Source of the DNA: Halomonas sp. CH40
Lineage (GTDB): Bacteria > Pseudomonadota > Gammaproteobacteria > Pseudomonadales > Halomonadaceae
Direction of reading: 5' to 3'
DNA length: 64,000 bases
Assembly: GCA_041875495.1 (NCBI GenBank)
Contig: CP112982.1
Location: forward strand, 682,001-746,000
Positions 16,173 to 24,416 of the stretch are shown in pieces; within the stretch, counting starts at the first letter, position 1, and each line of letters opens with the position of its first letter. A program made the translations under genes and the position numbers. A model generated the notes under the pieces. That model did no database searches. It had not been told where the DNA came from and saw nothing but the letters and a program-made list of their open reading frames with translations.

Positions 16173-16232
16173 CCCTAGCAAGGCCAATCACATCGACTGC
16201 TTTTTCATTGCGGCTTCGCCTCTACTACACGC
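16173..16232 (+). other. Truncated attC site
   Basis: From CCCTAGC through GGCCAAtCACatCGAC, CTTTTTC and GCCTCTACTACA it follows the attC sites at 57172 and 57899 position by position; the 3' arm and GTT core are missing, replaced at about 16232 by the tail of a coding sequence. By loop similarity it is oriented on the plus strand, opposite to yefM-yoeB. Confidence 0.55.
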
Positions 16233-16330
16233 TGGAAGAGGTGCATCTCGGGTCTGAATCTCTTGATCAGCAGCGCGTGGCCGAGAACGGCGCAGAGTAT
16301 CTGGAAGCGGCCCGGACCCTGGTCGAATAA
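16232..16330 (+). pseudogene. 3' tail of an unknown gene fused to the attC remnant
   Basis: LEEVHLGSESLDQQRVAENG...ARTLVE followed by TAA reads like a genuine protein C-terminus, and a plus-strand terminator follows at 16364. It has no start of its own. I infer that the cassette island replaced the rest of this gene. Family not recognised. Confidence 0.35.
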
Positions 16331-16333
16331 CCC

Positions 16334-16362
16334 AAAAAGCCTGTTCTCCCATCACAGGCTTT
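16334..16362 (-). terminator. Terminator of dauA
   Basis: Minus strand: AAAGCCTGTG, loop, AACAGGCTTTTT, an imperfect stem followed by T residues, about 40 nt after the dauA stop. Confidence 0.65.
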
Positions 16363-16363
16363 C

Positions 16364-16396
16364 CCGCCGCTATCTGCTTCAGGTAGCGGCGGTTTT
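16364..16396 (+). terminator. Plus-strand terminator of the truncated gene
   Basis: CCGCCGCTA / TAGCGGCGG stem followed by TTTTCG. It lies back to back with the dauA terminator. Confidence 0.65.
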
Positions 16397-16401
16397 CGTA
16401 T

Positions 16402-18135
16402 TCAGCCCTGCCAGCGCCTGGCGACCTTGATGGCCTGGGCCATGTGCTGGCAATACAGGCGTTGGCCGGGCACTTTATGAATACCTGTGCGGCGCAGCTT
16501 GAGGATCATACGTGCCTTCAGGCCGACCAGAATCACCCCGACGTTATCTCGCGCCATATCATCTAGCAGCGTTTCCAGGGCCATGATGCCGGTAACATCC
16601 ATGCTGGGCACGTCGTGCATATCGAGAATCAGCGTTTTAATCGTCGGGTCTGCCACGCGCAATGACGCAAGTGCCTTTTCAGCGGCACCAAAAAACAGCG
16701 GGCCATCAATGTTGTACACCGCGACCCCGTCAGGCAGGGTCGCCAGGCTGATATCCCGGCGAGTATCGACTCGGTCACTCTGGGTCAGCAGCGCCATTCG
16801 GCGGATAAACAGCGCCGCTGCCAGAGCAATCCCGACGCCCACTGCTAATACCATATCGAAGATAACGGTCAGCCCGAAGCAGGTCACCAGAATGGCTACG
16901 TCATCAAAAGGGGCAGAACGCAGGGTACGCACGAAATGGCGCGCTTCGCTCATGTTCCAGGCGATGATAAACAACAGCGCGGCAAGTGCGGCCATGGGCA
17001 CCAGCCCCAGCACGCCGGCCAGGGCAATCACGGCGAGCAATACCACCAGCGCATGCACTACCGCCGCCAACGGTGAGCGGGCGCCGCTGCGGATGTTGGT
17101 GGCGGTGCGGGCAATGGCGGCGGTGGCGGTGATACCCCCAAATAGCGGCGCGACAAGGTTGCCCAGCCCCTGGCCCAGCAGTTCAGCATCCGGGTCGTGG
17201 CGGGTCTTGGTCAGGCCGTCGGCGACGACGGCGCACAGTAACGACTCGATTGCCCCCAACATGGCAATCGCAAAGGCAGGGCCAATCAAGGCGCGAATCA
17301 GCTCGAAATTGACCTCCAGAGGCACGCCATCCGCCCCTGGCAGATGCCAGGGAGCCATCAGCACCGGTGCTACCGGCGGAATGCCGCTGCCGGTTTCACC
17401 GTTGATTTCCCAGCTAAAACGCGAGGCAATGGTTTCTATGCTGCCGCCGCCCAGCCACAGGTTCAGGCCATAGGCCGCCAGGGCGCCGACCACCAGGCCA
17501 ATCAGCGGGGCGGGAATCGGCAGATTAAGCCGTGGCCAGTAGAGCATGACGGCCAGCGCGAAGACGCCCACGCCCAACTCCCATGGGTCAAGGCTTGGAA
17601 GGGATTGAGCGATGATGGCCAGGTTAGCGATAAAGTGTTCACCCAATTCACCCGTCTGCAGCCCCAGAAAGTCAGGAATCTGCAAGACCGCAATCACCAT
17701 GGCGATACCGGCGGTAAACCCCAGCACAACAGGGTAGGGCACAAACTGGATCAGCCGCCCCATGTGGGTGAGGCCCAGCACAATAAGGATAACGCCCGCC
17801 ATCATGGAAGCAATCAGCAGGCCGCCCAGGCCAAACTGCTGGACAATAGGAAACAGGATGACCACAAAGGCAGCAGTGGGGCCGGAGACGTTGAAGCGGG
17901 CGCCACCGGTGAGGGCGATAATCGCCCCGGCAACAATGGCGGTATACAGGCCATGCTGAGGCGGCACCCCGGTGGCAATTGCCAGCGCCATAGACAAAGG
18001 TACCGCCACCGTGCCAACGGTCAGCCCGGCCATGATGTCCTGACGCAAATCGGCGAGCCCATAGCCCGCCTGCCAGGCAGAACGTAGCCCGGTGGCAACG
18101 GCGGGAAGGTGAAACCTCAGCCTTCGGCGTGACAT
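16402..18135 (-). CDS. dauA: SulP family transporter, DauA-like C4-dicarboxylate/anion carrier
   Basis: 577 residues; about 12-14 membrane helices then a STAS domain (about 450-570). DLIAG-type opening (DLRQDIMAGLTVGTVAVPLSMA), TGGARFNVSGPTAAFVVIL and MLGAIESLLCAVVADG align with E. coli DauA (559 aa), the aerobic succinate transporter. STAS motif: LILDMHDVPSMDVTGIMALE, with the usual Asp-Val-Thr phospho-site region. It is a single gene with its own terminator. Substrate could also be another anion, as in other SulP members. Confidence 0.85.
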   Translation of the reverse strand: MSRRRLRFHLPAVATGLRSAWQAGYGLADLRQDIMAGLTVGTVAVPLSMALAIATGVPPQHGLYTAIVAGAIIALTGGARFNVSGPTAAFVVILFPIVQQFGLGGLLIASMMAGVILIVLGLTHMGRLIQFVPYPVVLGFTAGIAMVIAVLQIPDFLGLQTGELGEHFIANLAIIAQSLPSLDPWELGVGVFALAVMLYWPRLNLPIPAPLIGLVVGALAAYGLNLWLGGGSIETIASRFSWEINGETGSGIPPVAPVLMAPWHLPGADGVPLEVNFELIRALIGPAFAIAMLGAIESLLCAVVADGLTKTRHDPDAELLGQGLGNLVAPLFGGITATAAIARTATNIRSGARSPLAAVVHALVVLLAVIALAGVLGLVPMAALAALLFIIAWNMSEARHFVRTLRSAPFDDVAILVTCFGLTVIFDMVLAVGVGIALAAALFIRRMALLTQSDRVDTRRDISLATLPDGVAVYNIDGPLFFGAAEKALASLRVADPTIKTLILDMHDVPSMDVTGIMALETLLDDMARDNVGVILVGLKARMILKLRRTGIHKVPGQRLYCQHMAQAIKVARRWQG

Positions 18136-18239
18136 GGCAATGCTCCCATAACTACTTCTTTAGCAGGTTAAGTGGCTAACATAGCATTTAACCTGCTGGG
18201 CAGCATGCGTGTGGGACTAAGGTTAAAAGGGCGAGAAGT

Positions 18240-18929
18240 TTACAGAGTAGGGCAATCCGGCGGGTTTGAGTCGGCGGAGAAGACCAGGGTGCTGTAACGG
18301 GCAGTGGCATCGCCACCGGCGTTATCGCCATCGGTCATCAGCGCAACGCCATCAATGCTTGCCGGGCGTTCACCAAACAGCTGTTGATAGTCGGCCTGTA
18401 CATCGCGCACCTCGGCAACCCATTGGCCCTGTTTCTTTTCACCGCTCTGCAGGGCCAGAAGCTGGGCGCGGTCGGTAAAGGCATTGGGCCAGGCGCTGCC
18501 TGCCGGTTGGTTGGATGACCAGACGTAATTAACGGATTCAACCTGCCAGGGTAACAGGCCTGTCTTGCGCGCCACGTAGACCCGCGCGGGGTAGTCATCG
18601 CCCGCCTTGGTGGTTTCATCCAGGTCAGGGTAGAGCGAGTCGACCTGCCAGCACCATTTCAGGTAAGGCGTCTTTTCAAGATCAATCTCGCGCTCCAGAT
18701 ACAACGCCGAGGCCTGGCCGTTGGCGCTGGCCTGAAGCGCTGCCTGCCCGTCTTCCTCGATGATCTGGTAATCCGTTTCGCCTTCAAAACTGCGGGTCGG
18801 CCAGTTTTCCATACGGTAGGCAGAAAAGCGCTGATCGTCGCTGCCGATGGCGGGAGTGATGGCTACCGCCAGCCAGGGCAGCAATAACCAGCGTAGCGCG
18901 GAAGACACTGACGTGCTTGAGGCAGGCAT
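18240..18929 (-). CDS. DUF3047 family exported protein
   Basis: 229 residues. N-terminal signal-like segment (LRWLLLPWLAVAITPAIG), then NWPTRSFEGETDYQI, LYLEREIDLEKTPYLKWCWQV, DDYPARVYVAR and MTDGDNAGGDATARYS, the pattern of DUF3047. Function unknown, probably periplasmic. It starts 3 nt after the zinc-finger protein and so is the third gene of the sigma-factor operon, a likely effector of that stress response (inference). Confidence 0.8.
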   Translation of the reverse strand: MPASSTSVSSALRWLLLPWLAVAITPAIGSDDQRFSAYRMENWPTRSFEGETDYQIIEEDGQAALQASANGQASALYLEREIDLEKTPYLKWCWQVDSLYPDLDETTKAGDDYPARVYVARKTGLLPWQVESVNYVWSSNQPAGSAWPNAFTDRAQLLALQSGEKKQGQWVAEVRDVQADYQQLFGERPASIDGVALMTDGDNAGGDATARYSTLVFSADSNPPDCPTL

Positions 18930-18931
18930 GG

Positions 18932-19126
18932 TTAGCTCCGTGATGAGGTGTCGTCGGTATCCGGCAGTTTATCGCCCAGGCCGTGAAGTAGCTCAAACTG
19001 GGATTCACAGCGTCGGCAGGCGCTGCACATCAGGGTATGCAGGCGCAATTGCAGCTGTTCCCGGCGCGTTAGTGAGCGGTCGAGTTTCAGCGACATCAGT
19101 TTGGTCGCTTCGCGGCACATGATCAT
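18932..19126 (-). CDS. Zinc-finger (zf-HC2) anti-sigma-like small protein
   Basis: 64 residues from the ATG at 19126, preceded by AAGGGGG at good distance. MCREATKLMSLKLDRSLTRREQ...RLHTLMCSACRRC is the zf-HC2 H/C pattern of soluble anti-sigma factors, but with no membrane anchor. It sits between the ECF sigma factor (30 nt gap) and DUF3047 (3 nt gap). It probably binds and inhibits the sigma factor, perhaps redox- or zinc-sensitive. Confidence 0.78.
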   Translation of the reverse strand: MIMCREATKLMSLKLDRSLTRREQLQLRLHTLMCSACRRCESQFELLHGLGDKLPDTDDTSSRS

Positions 19127-19156
19127 GATCGGCCCCCTTGGGTGATCCACCGGCAG

Positions 19157-19744
19157 TTAATGGGCAAGCCAGCCTTTTTCAATACATTGACGCAGTTTCA
19201 GGCGCGCGCGATGCAGGATGACCCAGCAATTGGTTTCCGTGACGCCGATTTCCTCACAGATCGCCTGTGTGGAAAGGCCCATAAATTCGCGCAGCGTGAA
19301 CACGCGGGCAATATTTTCCGGCAGGGCAATCATGCAGGCGTCGAGAGCTTGCCAGAACTGGCGATTTTCTAACACCCTATCCGGCTCACCCCAGGGTTGA
19401 GGGCGCGACGCCGCCTGCCAACGGCCACTGGCCTGGAAAGGGGCTTCCTGAAACAGCGCATCGAGGGCGTCATCCTGGCTCAGGCTGTCATCAAACTGCC
19501 AGTTGGCAAAACGCTTCTGTTGGCGCATGCGTTCAAGCATCTTGTTTTTGAGGATACCGAACACCCAGGTTTCAAAGGCTGAGCGGCCCTCGAAACTGGC
19601 ATGCTTTTCGAGCGCCACGACATAGGTATCCTGCACCACATCTTCAGCGGCAGCGGCGTCGCGCAGTTGCAGCCTGGCAAAGGTCACAAGCCTTGGCCGC
19701 ATCGCAGCAAGGTGATCCATCGGTGAAACTGTGACCTCAGTCAT
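19157..19744 (-). CDS. ECF-type RNA polymerase sigma-70 factor
   Basis: 195 residues. Region 2: AAEDVVQDTYVVALEK and FEGRSAFETWVFGILKNKMLERMRQ; region 4: LPENIARVFTLREFMGLSTQAICEEIGVTETNCWVILHRARLKLRQCIE. It directs RNA polymerase to a stress regulon, normally including its own promoter. A zf-HC2 anti-sigma and a DUF3047 protein follow in the same operon. Confidence 0.92.
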   Translation of the reverse strand: MTEVTVSPMDHLAAMRPRLVTFARLQLRDAAAAEDVVQDTYVVALEKHASFEGRSAFETWVFGILKNKMLERMRQQKRFANWQFDDSLSQDDALDALFQEAPFQASGRWQAASRPQPWGEPDRVLENRQFWQALDACMIALPENIARVFTLREFMGLSTQAICEEIGVTETNCWVILHRARLKLRQCIEKGWLAH

Positions 19745-19825
19745 CGTGATTTAACTCCCTGTCTGACTTGCCGCATGAGAAGCCCTTGAAAGGGCGATGT
19801 TTGCCGATAGCAAAAGCGTACTTCA

Positions 19826-20233
19826 GTGGCTGGGGGCTGTATAGGCATTCTGCAGATGCATCGTCAGCGCAAGATTAATTATGGAACAACCGGTGCAAAA
19901 ATGGCAAACCGCCATTCAACGCGTATAAGGCAGAGGCAGGATGTAAGGAATCCCCTGGCGCCTTCACTGAGTAGCTATAAGCTTTCCTGTGCCACCTGCC
20001 ACGATAGCGATGGGCAATCGGGTTATCAGGGAGCCTTTGATCAGGCGTTTCCGCATAGCGTTAACATGGGGGTGCAGCAGTTTGGCATGGAGACTGTTTA
20101 CGCCGATGAAATGGTGCAGATCTGCATGGTAGCGCCGATGGCGGCAGAGCCATTAGCCTGGGATTCTGACGAAATCGCTTCTCTGTCTGCTTTTGTGGTG
20201 GATGCCCAAGCTCGCTTTACAGAAGAGAATTAA
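19826..20233 (+). pseudogene. c-type cytochrome fragment without signal peptide
   Basis: The frame contains YKLSCATCHDSDGQSG, a CxxCH haem site, and a C-terminal ICMVAPMAAEPLAWDSDEIASLSAFVVD typical of small c-type cytochromes, with a candidate Met ligand. But residues 1-45 are basic and polar, with no export signal; a c-type cytochrome cannot mature without one. The 5' part looks eroded or frameshifted. It lies divergent from the sigma operon. Confidence 0.55.
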
Positions 20234-20339
20234 CTTGCTTTCATGTAATAAAGGTTGCATATAAAAGCACTATGACGGATTTCCATGGTCATACTATGTT
20301 GTTACATCTATGACTATAGGCAATGACTAGGGCAGGGCG

Positions 20340-20552
20340 ATGAATATCGAAGAAGTGTCAAAAACACAGTTCAAGGCGAAAGCCTTGGAGTTTTTTCGTC
20401 AGGTTGAAGCTTCTGGCAAGCACGTTATTGTCACTGATAATGGACGCCCCACTATTGAAGTCAGGCGCTATAAAACTGATGAGCGGCCACCGTTGGAGCG
20501 GCTGCGTGGTAGTGTTATTGAGCTGGTTGACCCGTTTGAGCCTGTCTGGTGA
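20340..20552 (+). CDS. Orphan Phd/YefM-type antitoxin
   Basis: 70 residues: EEVSKTQFKAKALEFFRQVEASGKHVIVTDNGRPTIEVRRYK is the Phd/YefM fold; the C-terminus (LRGSVIELVDPFEPVW) is the toxin-binding tail seen with VapC-type partners. The start is preceded by AGGGCAGGGCG. No PIN-domain or other toxin follows; a hairpin begins 8 nt after the stop. Confidence 0.82.
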   Translation: MNIEEVSKTQFKAKALEFFRQVEASGKHVIVTDNGRPTIEVRRYKTDERPPLERLRGSVIELVDPFEPVW

Positions 20553-20559
20553 CAAGATG

Positions 20560-20594
20560 CCCAGTCGTTGCCGGAATTGAGCGGCAAGACTGGG
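20560..20594 (+). terminator. Hairpin after the orphan antitoxin
   Basis: CCCAGTC and TTGCCG pair with CGGCAA and GACTGGG around GAATTGAG, with a one-base bulge. The following sequence (GTTGTGG) is poor in T, so termination is only possible. Confidence 0.45.
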
Positions 20595-20644
20595 GTTGTG
20601 GCGCCTCCGTGTCGGAGGCGAGTATTACACTGGGTAGCGGTCAT

Positions 20645-21460
20645 TCACCCTACGGCATTCTGATCACCGATGATGCGCCGCCTGATTGCCGATGAAATCT
20701 GCTCAAAACTAATCACGGCCACCAGGATAATCAGGATGATGGCGGCTGCCTCGTCATAGCGGAACAGGCGCATGGCGGTTGACAGCTCAACCCCGATACC
20801 GCCGGCCCCCACCAGCCCCAGGGTGACGGCGGAACGGATGGCTTTTTCCACGCTGAATAGCGAAACCGCCGTCATTGAGGCAAAACTTTCCGGAATAATC
20901 GCCCCGAAGATAACCGATAGCCTGCCGGCGCCGGTGGCGGTTAACGCATTGGAGGGGCCATCGCTGACTTCTTCAAAGCGTTCGGAAAAGAAACGCGCGG
21001 CAAAGCCAATGGTATCCATGATGATGGCCAGTATCCCGGCGAGGGGCCCCAGGCCGACGGTAACCACGAAAATCAACGCCCAGATCAGATCCGGTATGGT
21101 GCGTGACACCGAAATGATGAACCGCGCGCTGACGTGAACCAGGCGGCTTGGTGAGGTATTACGGGCGGCCAGCAGGGCAAGGGGCACCGATAGGATGCAG
21201 CCCACCGTCACCCCGACCACGGCGATATTGAGGGTTTCCAGCATCGACCAGCCAATGCTGCCAGTGCGGCTGAAATCGGGTGGCAGCGCCTGACCAAGAA
21301 AGCGGACAATGTTGCTGGCGCCGCGGATCAGGCGGTCAACCGTGATGTCGGCGGCAATCAGGCCTTGAACGAAAAAGGCAAGAAACCCAAGGCCGAGTAC
21401 CCAGGCCAGCGGGGAAGGTTTACGCAAGCGCCGCGGCATATGCTTGTTTTCAGTGATCAT
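20645..21460 (-). CDS. phnE: Phosphonate/phosphite-type ABC transporter permease
   Basis: 271 residues with about six helices and the loop GAIIPESFASMTAVSLFSVEKAIRSAVTLGLVGAGGIGVEL typical of PhnE/PtxC. It forms the membrane channel with the ATPase upstream (4-nt overlap, ATGA). No phosphonate-cleaving genes lie nearby, so phosphonate, phosphite or another oxyanion are all possible substrates. Confidence 0.85.
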   Translation of the reverse strand: MITENKHMPRRLRKPSPLAWVLGLGFLAFFVQGLIAADITVDRLIRGASNIVRFLGQALPPDFSRTGSIGWSMLETLNIAVVGVTVGCILSVPLALLAARNTSPSRLVHVSARFIISVSRTIPDLIWALIFVVTVGLGPLAGILAIIMDTIGFAARFFSERFEEVSDGPSNALTATGAGRLSVIFGAIIPESFASMTAVSLFSVEKAIRSAVTLGLVGAGGIGVELSTAMRLFRYDEAAAIILIILVAVISFEQISSAIRRRIIGDQNAVG

Positions 21461-22266
21461 GTTGGCTGCAGTTCCGGTGAGATCGTGGGAGAATTCGCGC
21501 CGTCGTAGAGCTCGCTCAGTTCGGCATCGCTGATCTGTGAGGCGGTAGCATCCAGGGCGGTCACGCCGTTCTTGATGCCAACAATCCGGTCAGCGTAATG
21601 GCGCGCCAGATCCAGCTGGTGCAGGGTACACAGCATGGCCAGATTGTTTTCGCGGACAATTTCCCACAACAGATCAAGTACTTCGCGCCCACCGCGCGGA
21701 TCCAGGCTGGCAATCGGTTCATCTGCAATCACCAACGAAGGCGCCTGCATCAGCATTCTGGCAATGGCGACCCGCTGCTGTTGCCCCCCTGACAGCTCTG
21801 TTGGCCTTTGCGCCGCACGTTCGGCCATACCCACCCGCTCCAGGCACGCCATGGCGTATTCGCGATCAGAGTGTGAGGCTGTCGCCGCAATGCAGTTAAG
21901 CAAGCCGAAGCGCTGAGCCCCTAACTTGCCCATCAGGACGTTCTGGAACACGCTGAGCTGGTTGACCAGATTGAACTGCTGAAAGACATAGCCCATGCGG
22001 CGGCGTATCTTGCGCAACTCCGAGCTTCGCGCCTGGGTAACGGACTCACCGTGAATCAGGATCTCACCGGCATGAGGGCGTGCGAGGCGGTTCAGGGTGC
22101 GCATCAGGGTTGACTTGCCTGAACCATTGGCGCCGAGCAGGACAACCCCTTCCGCCGCATGGATATCAAGCGACACACCGCGTAGAACGTCTACCTTGCC
22201 ATAGCGCAGATGTACGGATTGAACGCTGACGGGATGCGCTGATGGCGAGGGTGAGCTATCACGCAT
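21457..22266 (-). CDS. phnC: Phosphonate/phosphite-type ABC transporter ATPase
   Basis: 269 residues. Walker A GANGSGKSTL, signature LSGGQQQRVAIARML, Walker B LVIADEPIASLDP and switch TLHQLDLA. FQQFNLVNQLSVFQNVLMGKLG matches PhnC. It overlaps the permease start and lies after the binding protein, with a terminator-like hairpin between. Confidence 0.88.
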   Translation of the reverse strand: MRDSSPSPSAHPVSVQSVHLRYGKVDVLRGVSLDIHAAEGVVLLGANGSGKSTLMRTLNRLARPHAGEILIHGESVTQARSSELRKIRRRMGYVFQQFNLVNQLSVFQNVLMGKLGAQRFGLLNCIAATASHSDREYAMACLERVGMAERAAQRPTELSGGQQQRVAIARMLMQAPSLVIADEPIASLDPRGGREVLDLLWEIVRENNLAMLCTLHQLDLARHYADRIVGIKNGVTALDATASQISDAELSELYDGANSPTISPELQPT

Positions 22267-22294
22267 GGTTTTTCCTTAAGCTGAAAACGGTAAA

Positions 22295-22321
22295 AAGCTA
22301 CTCCGGTGAGCGGAGTAGCTT
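22295..22321 (-). terminator. Terminator-like hairpin between phnD-like and phnC-like genes
   Basis: AAGCTACTCCG / CGGAGTAGCTT form an 11-bp stem; on the minus strand it is followed by TTTACC. A second stem (GGTCAGG/CCTGACC) lies at 22335-22363. It would make the binding protein more abundant than the ATPase and permease. Confidence 0.7.
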
Positions 22322-22366
22322 GAGATGATGCACGGTCAGGCCATGATGCTTGCCTGACCCTGAAAA

Positions 22367-23251
22367 TCACTCGTCGAGCGGGATACCGGCAATTTCGTAG
22401 GCTTCGCGTACCTGCTGGTAGATGGCCGGGTCAGTCTCGAAGGATAGGTAGGCATCGCGCTCAATAAACTTGTCGGCGTTGCGTTCGGTGGAGGTCAGCG
22501 AATCCCAGACTTCATCACTGTTTTCAGCCAGGGTGGCGCGCAAGGCGTCGCGGCATTCCTGTGGCAGGGAAGCGCGCATGATTACCGGATCACCGGGCAG
22601 AGTGTCGGTCTGGGCGAGCAGGCGATATTCAGTATCCGGGTCTTGTTTACGAACCGCATCCCAATCCTTGTTGCCACCCCCCATGGCCGCGACGTCATCG
22701 TTGATCAATACCTGGATGCGCGCGTCGCCGGCCATGACGATATCCATTTCATCTGGATTGAGGCCAGCTTCGGAGAGCAGCTTCATCGGGAAGATGTGGC
22801 CGGAGGTGGAACCGACATCCTTCAGTGCTACGCGCTTGTCGGCGAGCTCGCTGAGGCTTTCGATACCGCTGTCGGCCTTGACCACAAAGCTTGAACCATA
22901 GTTGGGGCGCACCACTGAAAAGAGCACGTCAAGTTCAGCGAGGGTTTCGAAAAGTACGAATTCAGACGGCCCGGCAAAAACCATATCCACTTCATCGAAC
23001 TGCAAGGCGGTACCGGCCGCCGTCCGGTTGGCCAGTGAAAAGAGCTCAAGCTCGACGCCTGTCAGCGCTTCGAAGGATTCAGCAAAGGGGGCAAAAGCTT
23101 CTTCCAGTGAACCCATGCCTTCGATGCCGGTATCGGCCATTGTCATGGGCGACGGGCAGCTATCAGCAGGGCTTGCCATGGCAACATTGGCGGTCAGTGA
23201 GCCGCCGAGGGCAACGGCAAGCAGGGCGCGGTTGAAGATGGGCTTTTTCAT
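22367..23251 (-). CDS. phnD: PhnD/PtxB-like periplasmic binding protein
   Basis: 294 residues from the ATG at 23251 with a signal peptide (MKKPIFNRALLAVALGGSL...AMA). MADTGIEGMGSLEEAFAPFAESFEALTGVE, DMVFAGPSEFVLFE, FVVKADSGIESLSEL and DVGSTSGHIFP are the PhnD/PtxB pattern. It captures the substrate for the phnCE products downstream. Ligand not determinable. Confidence 0.85.
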   Translation of the reverse strand: MKKPIFNRALLAVALGGSLTANVAMASPADSCPSPMTMADTGIEGMGSLEEAFAPFAESFEALTGVELELFSLANRTAAGTALQFDEVDMVFAGPSEFVLFETLAELDVLFSVVRPNYGSSFVVKADSGIESLSELADKRVALKDVGSTSGHIFPMKLLSEAGLNPDEMDIVMAGDARIQVLINDDVAAMGGGNKDWDAVRKQDPDTEYRLLAQTDTLPGDPVIMRASLPQECRDALRATLAENSDEVWDSLTSTERNADKFIERDAYLSFETDPAIYQQVREAYEIAGIPLDE

Positions 23252-23399
23252 CAAGTGGACTCCATTGGCAAGTGGCAGGTCGGGTCGTAAGATCCTCAAT
23301 ACGTCCCCAACCTACAAATTCCCGATGACAGCTTGATGACGACTTCATGATGACGGAACGCCCTTTATGGCGCACCGATAGCAAATAACAATCGTGGTG

Positions 23400-24380
23400 T
23401 TACTCCGCAGGGCCGAACAGGCGCGGGGTGAGCTTGACGTACCAGGCGGCAGATTGCACTTGGATGATGTAGGCCAGGGCGATCAGCAGGGCCGCATCGG
23501 CACCAGCCTCGCCGAAGGCGTTCATGGCCAGTGCCAGGGCAATCGACAGGTTGCGCATCACGGTGCCGTAAACCAGAGCAATCCCATCGCCACGGGAAAG
23601 CCAGGTGCGCGCCACCCAGGTGCTCAATGCATAGTTGATGGCATACAGCAGCGCCAGCGGTACGAGGATATCCAGCAGTAGTATGGGCTGGCTCAGCAGA
23701 TCATCAGCTTTCAGCGCCATGGCAACAAATACGATCCCCAGTACCCCCAGCGTTGCAAAAGGCGGAAACTTCGGGCCGATATGCTGGCGGTAATGGCGTT
23801 GACCATGGCGCTTGACCAGCCATTTGCGGGTCAGCTGACCGGCCACCAGCGGCAGGCCGATCACCAGCAGGATCTGCCGGAAGACCGCCACCAGATCCAC
23901 CGGGATATTGGCGCCCATCAACCACTGCACGTAAAAAGGCGTTGCCAGCGAACCCAGCAAGAGGCCAATCACGGTCATCTTAACCGCGGCAGGCAGGTTG
24001 CCCTTGGCAAAGCCCGTCCAGGAAATGGTCATCCCGCTGGTGGGCAGCAAGGCAGAAAGCAGCAGGCCAAGCGCCAGATAGGGCTGGTCGGCAAACCACC
24101 ACAGCCCGATGCCAAAGGCAATAAAAGGGATGACCGCAAAGTTGAGCAGCTGAGCAAGCCCCTGAGCGCGCAGGTCGCCACCGCTGAACAGTTCATTCAG
24201 ACGCAGGTTGACCATCATGGGATAGATCATCAACAGCGTCAGCGGAATCACCAGAACACTCAGCCCGCTCACCGGCAGCAGGGCGCCTGCTACCAGGCCC
24301 AGCAGCATGGTGACAGGTATGGCCACCAGCAGGTTGCGGGTGAGGCGTTGGATCAGTTCCATTATGGCGTTTAGCGTCAT
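23400..24380 (-). CDS. BASS/ACR3-superfamily membrane carrier
   Basis: 326 residues, about ten helices. LLLSALLPTSGMTISWTGFAKGNLPAA and YGTVMRNLSIALALAMN are the paired motifs of the bile acid:sodium symporter/ACR3 superfamily. The Cys expected in the ACR3 arsenite carriers is absent from the first motif (TSGMTISW), so an arsenite role is not supported. It starts 36 nt after the MFS gene upstream. Confidence 0.75.
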   Translation of the reverse strand: MTLNAIMELIQRLTRNLLVAIPVTMLLGLVAGALLPVSGLSVLVIPLTLLMIYPMMVNLRLNELFSGGDLRAQGLAQLLNFAVIPFIAFGIGLWWFADQPYLALGLLLSALLPTSGMTISWTGFAKGNLPAAVKMTVIGLLLGSLATPFYVQWLMGANIPVDLVAVFRQILLVIGLPLVAGQLTRKWLVKRHGQRHYRQHIGPKFPPFATLGVLGIVFVAMALKADDLLSQPILLLDILVPLALLYAINYALSTWVARTWLSRGDGIALVYGTVMRNLSIALALAMNAFGEAGADAALLIALAYIIQVQSAAWYVKLTPRLFGPAE

Positions 24381-24416
24381 CTTGACCCTCCGTGCGGATA
24401 GTTATTTCAGGCTTTT

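Noticed and set aside
17344..18087. Long plus-strand frame opposite dauA
   Set aside because: Gln/His/Gly-rich antisense shadow of a transporter gene with strong homology on the minus strand.
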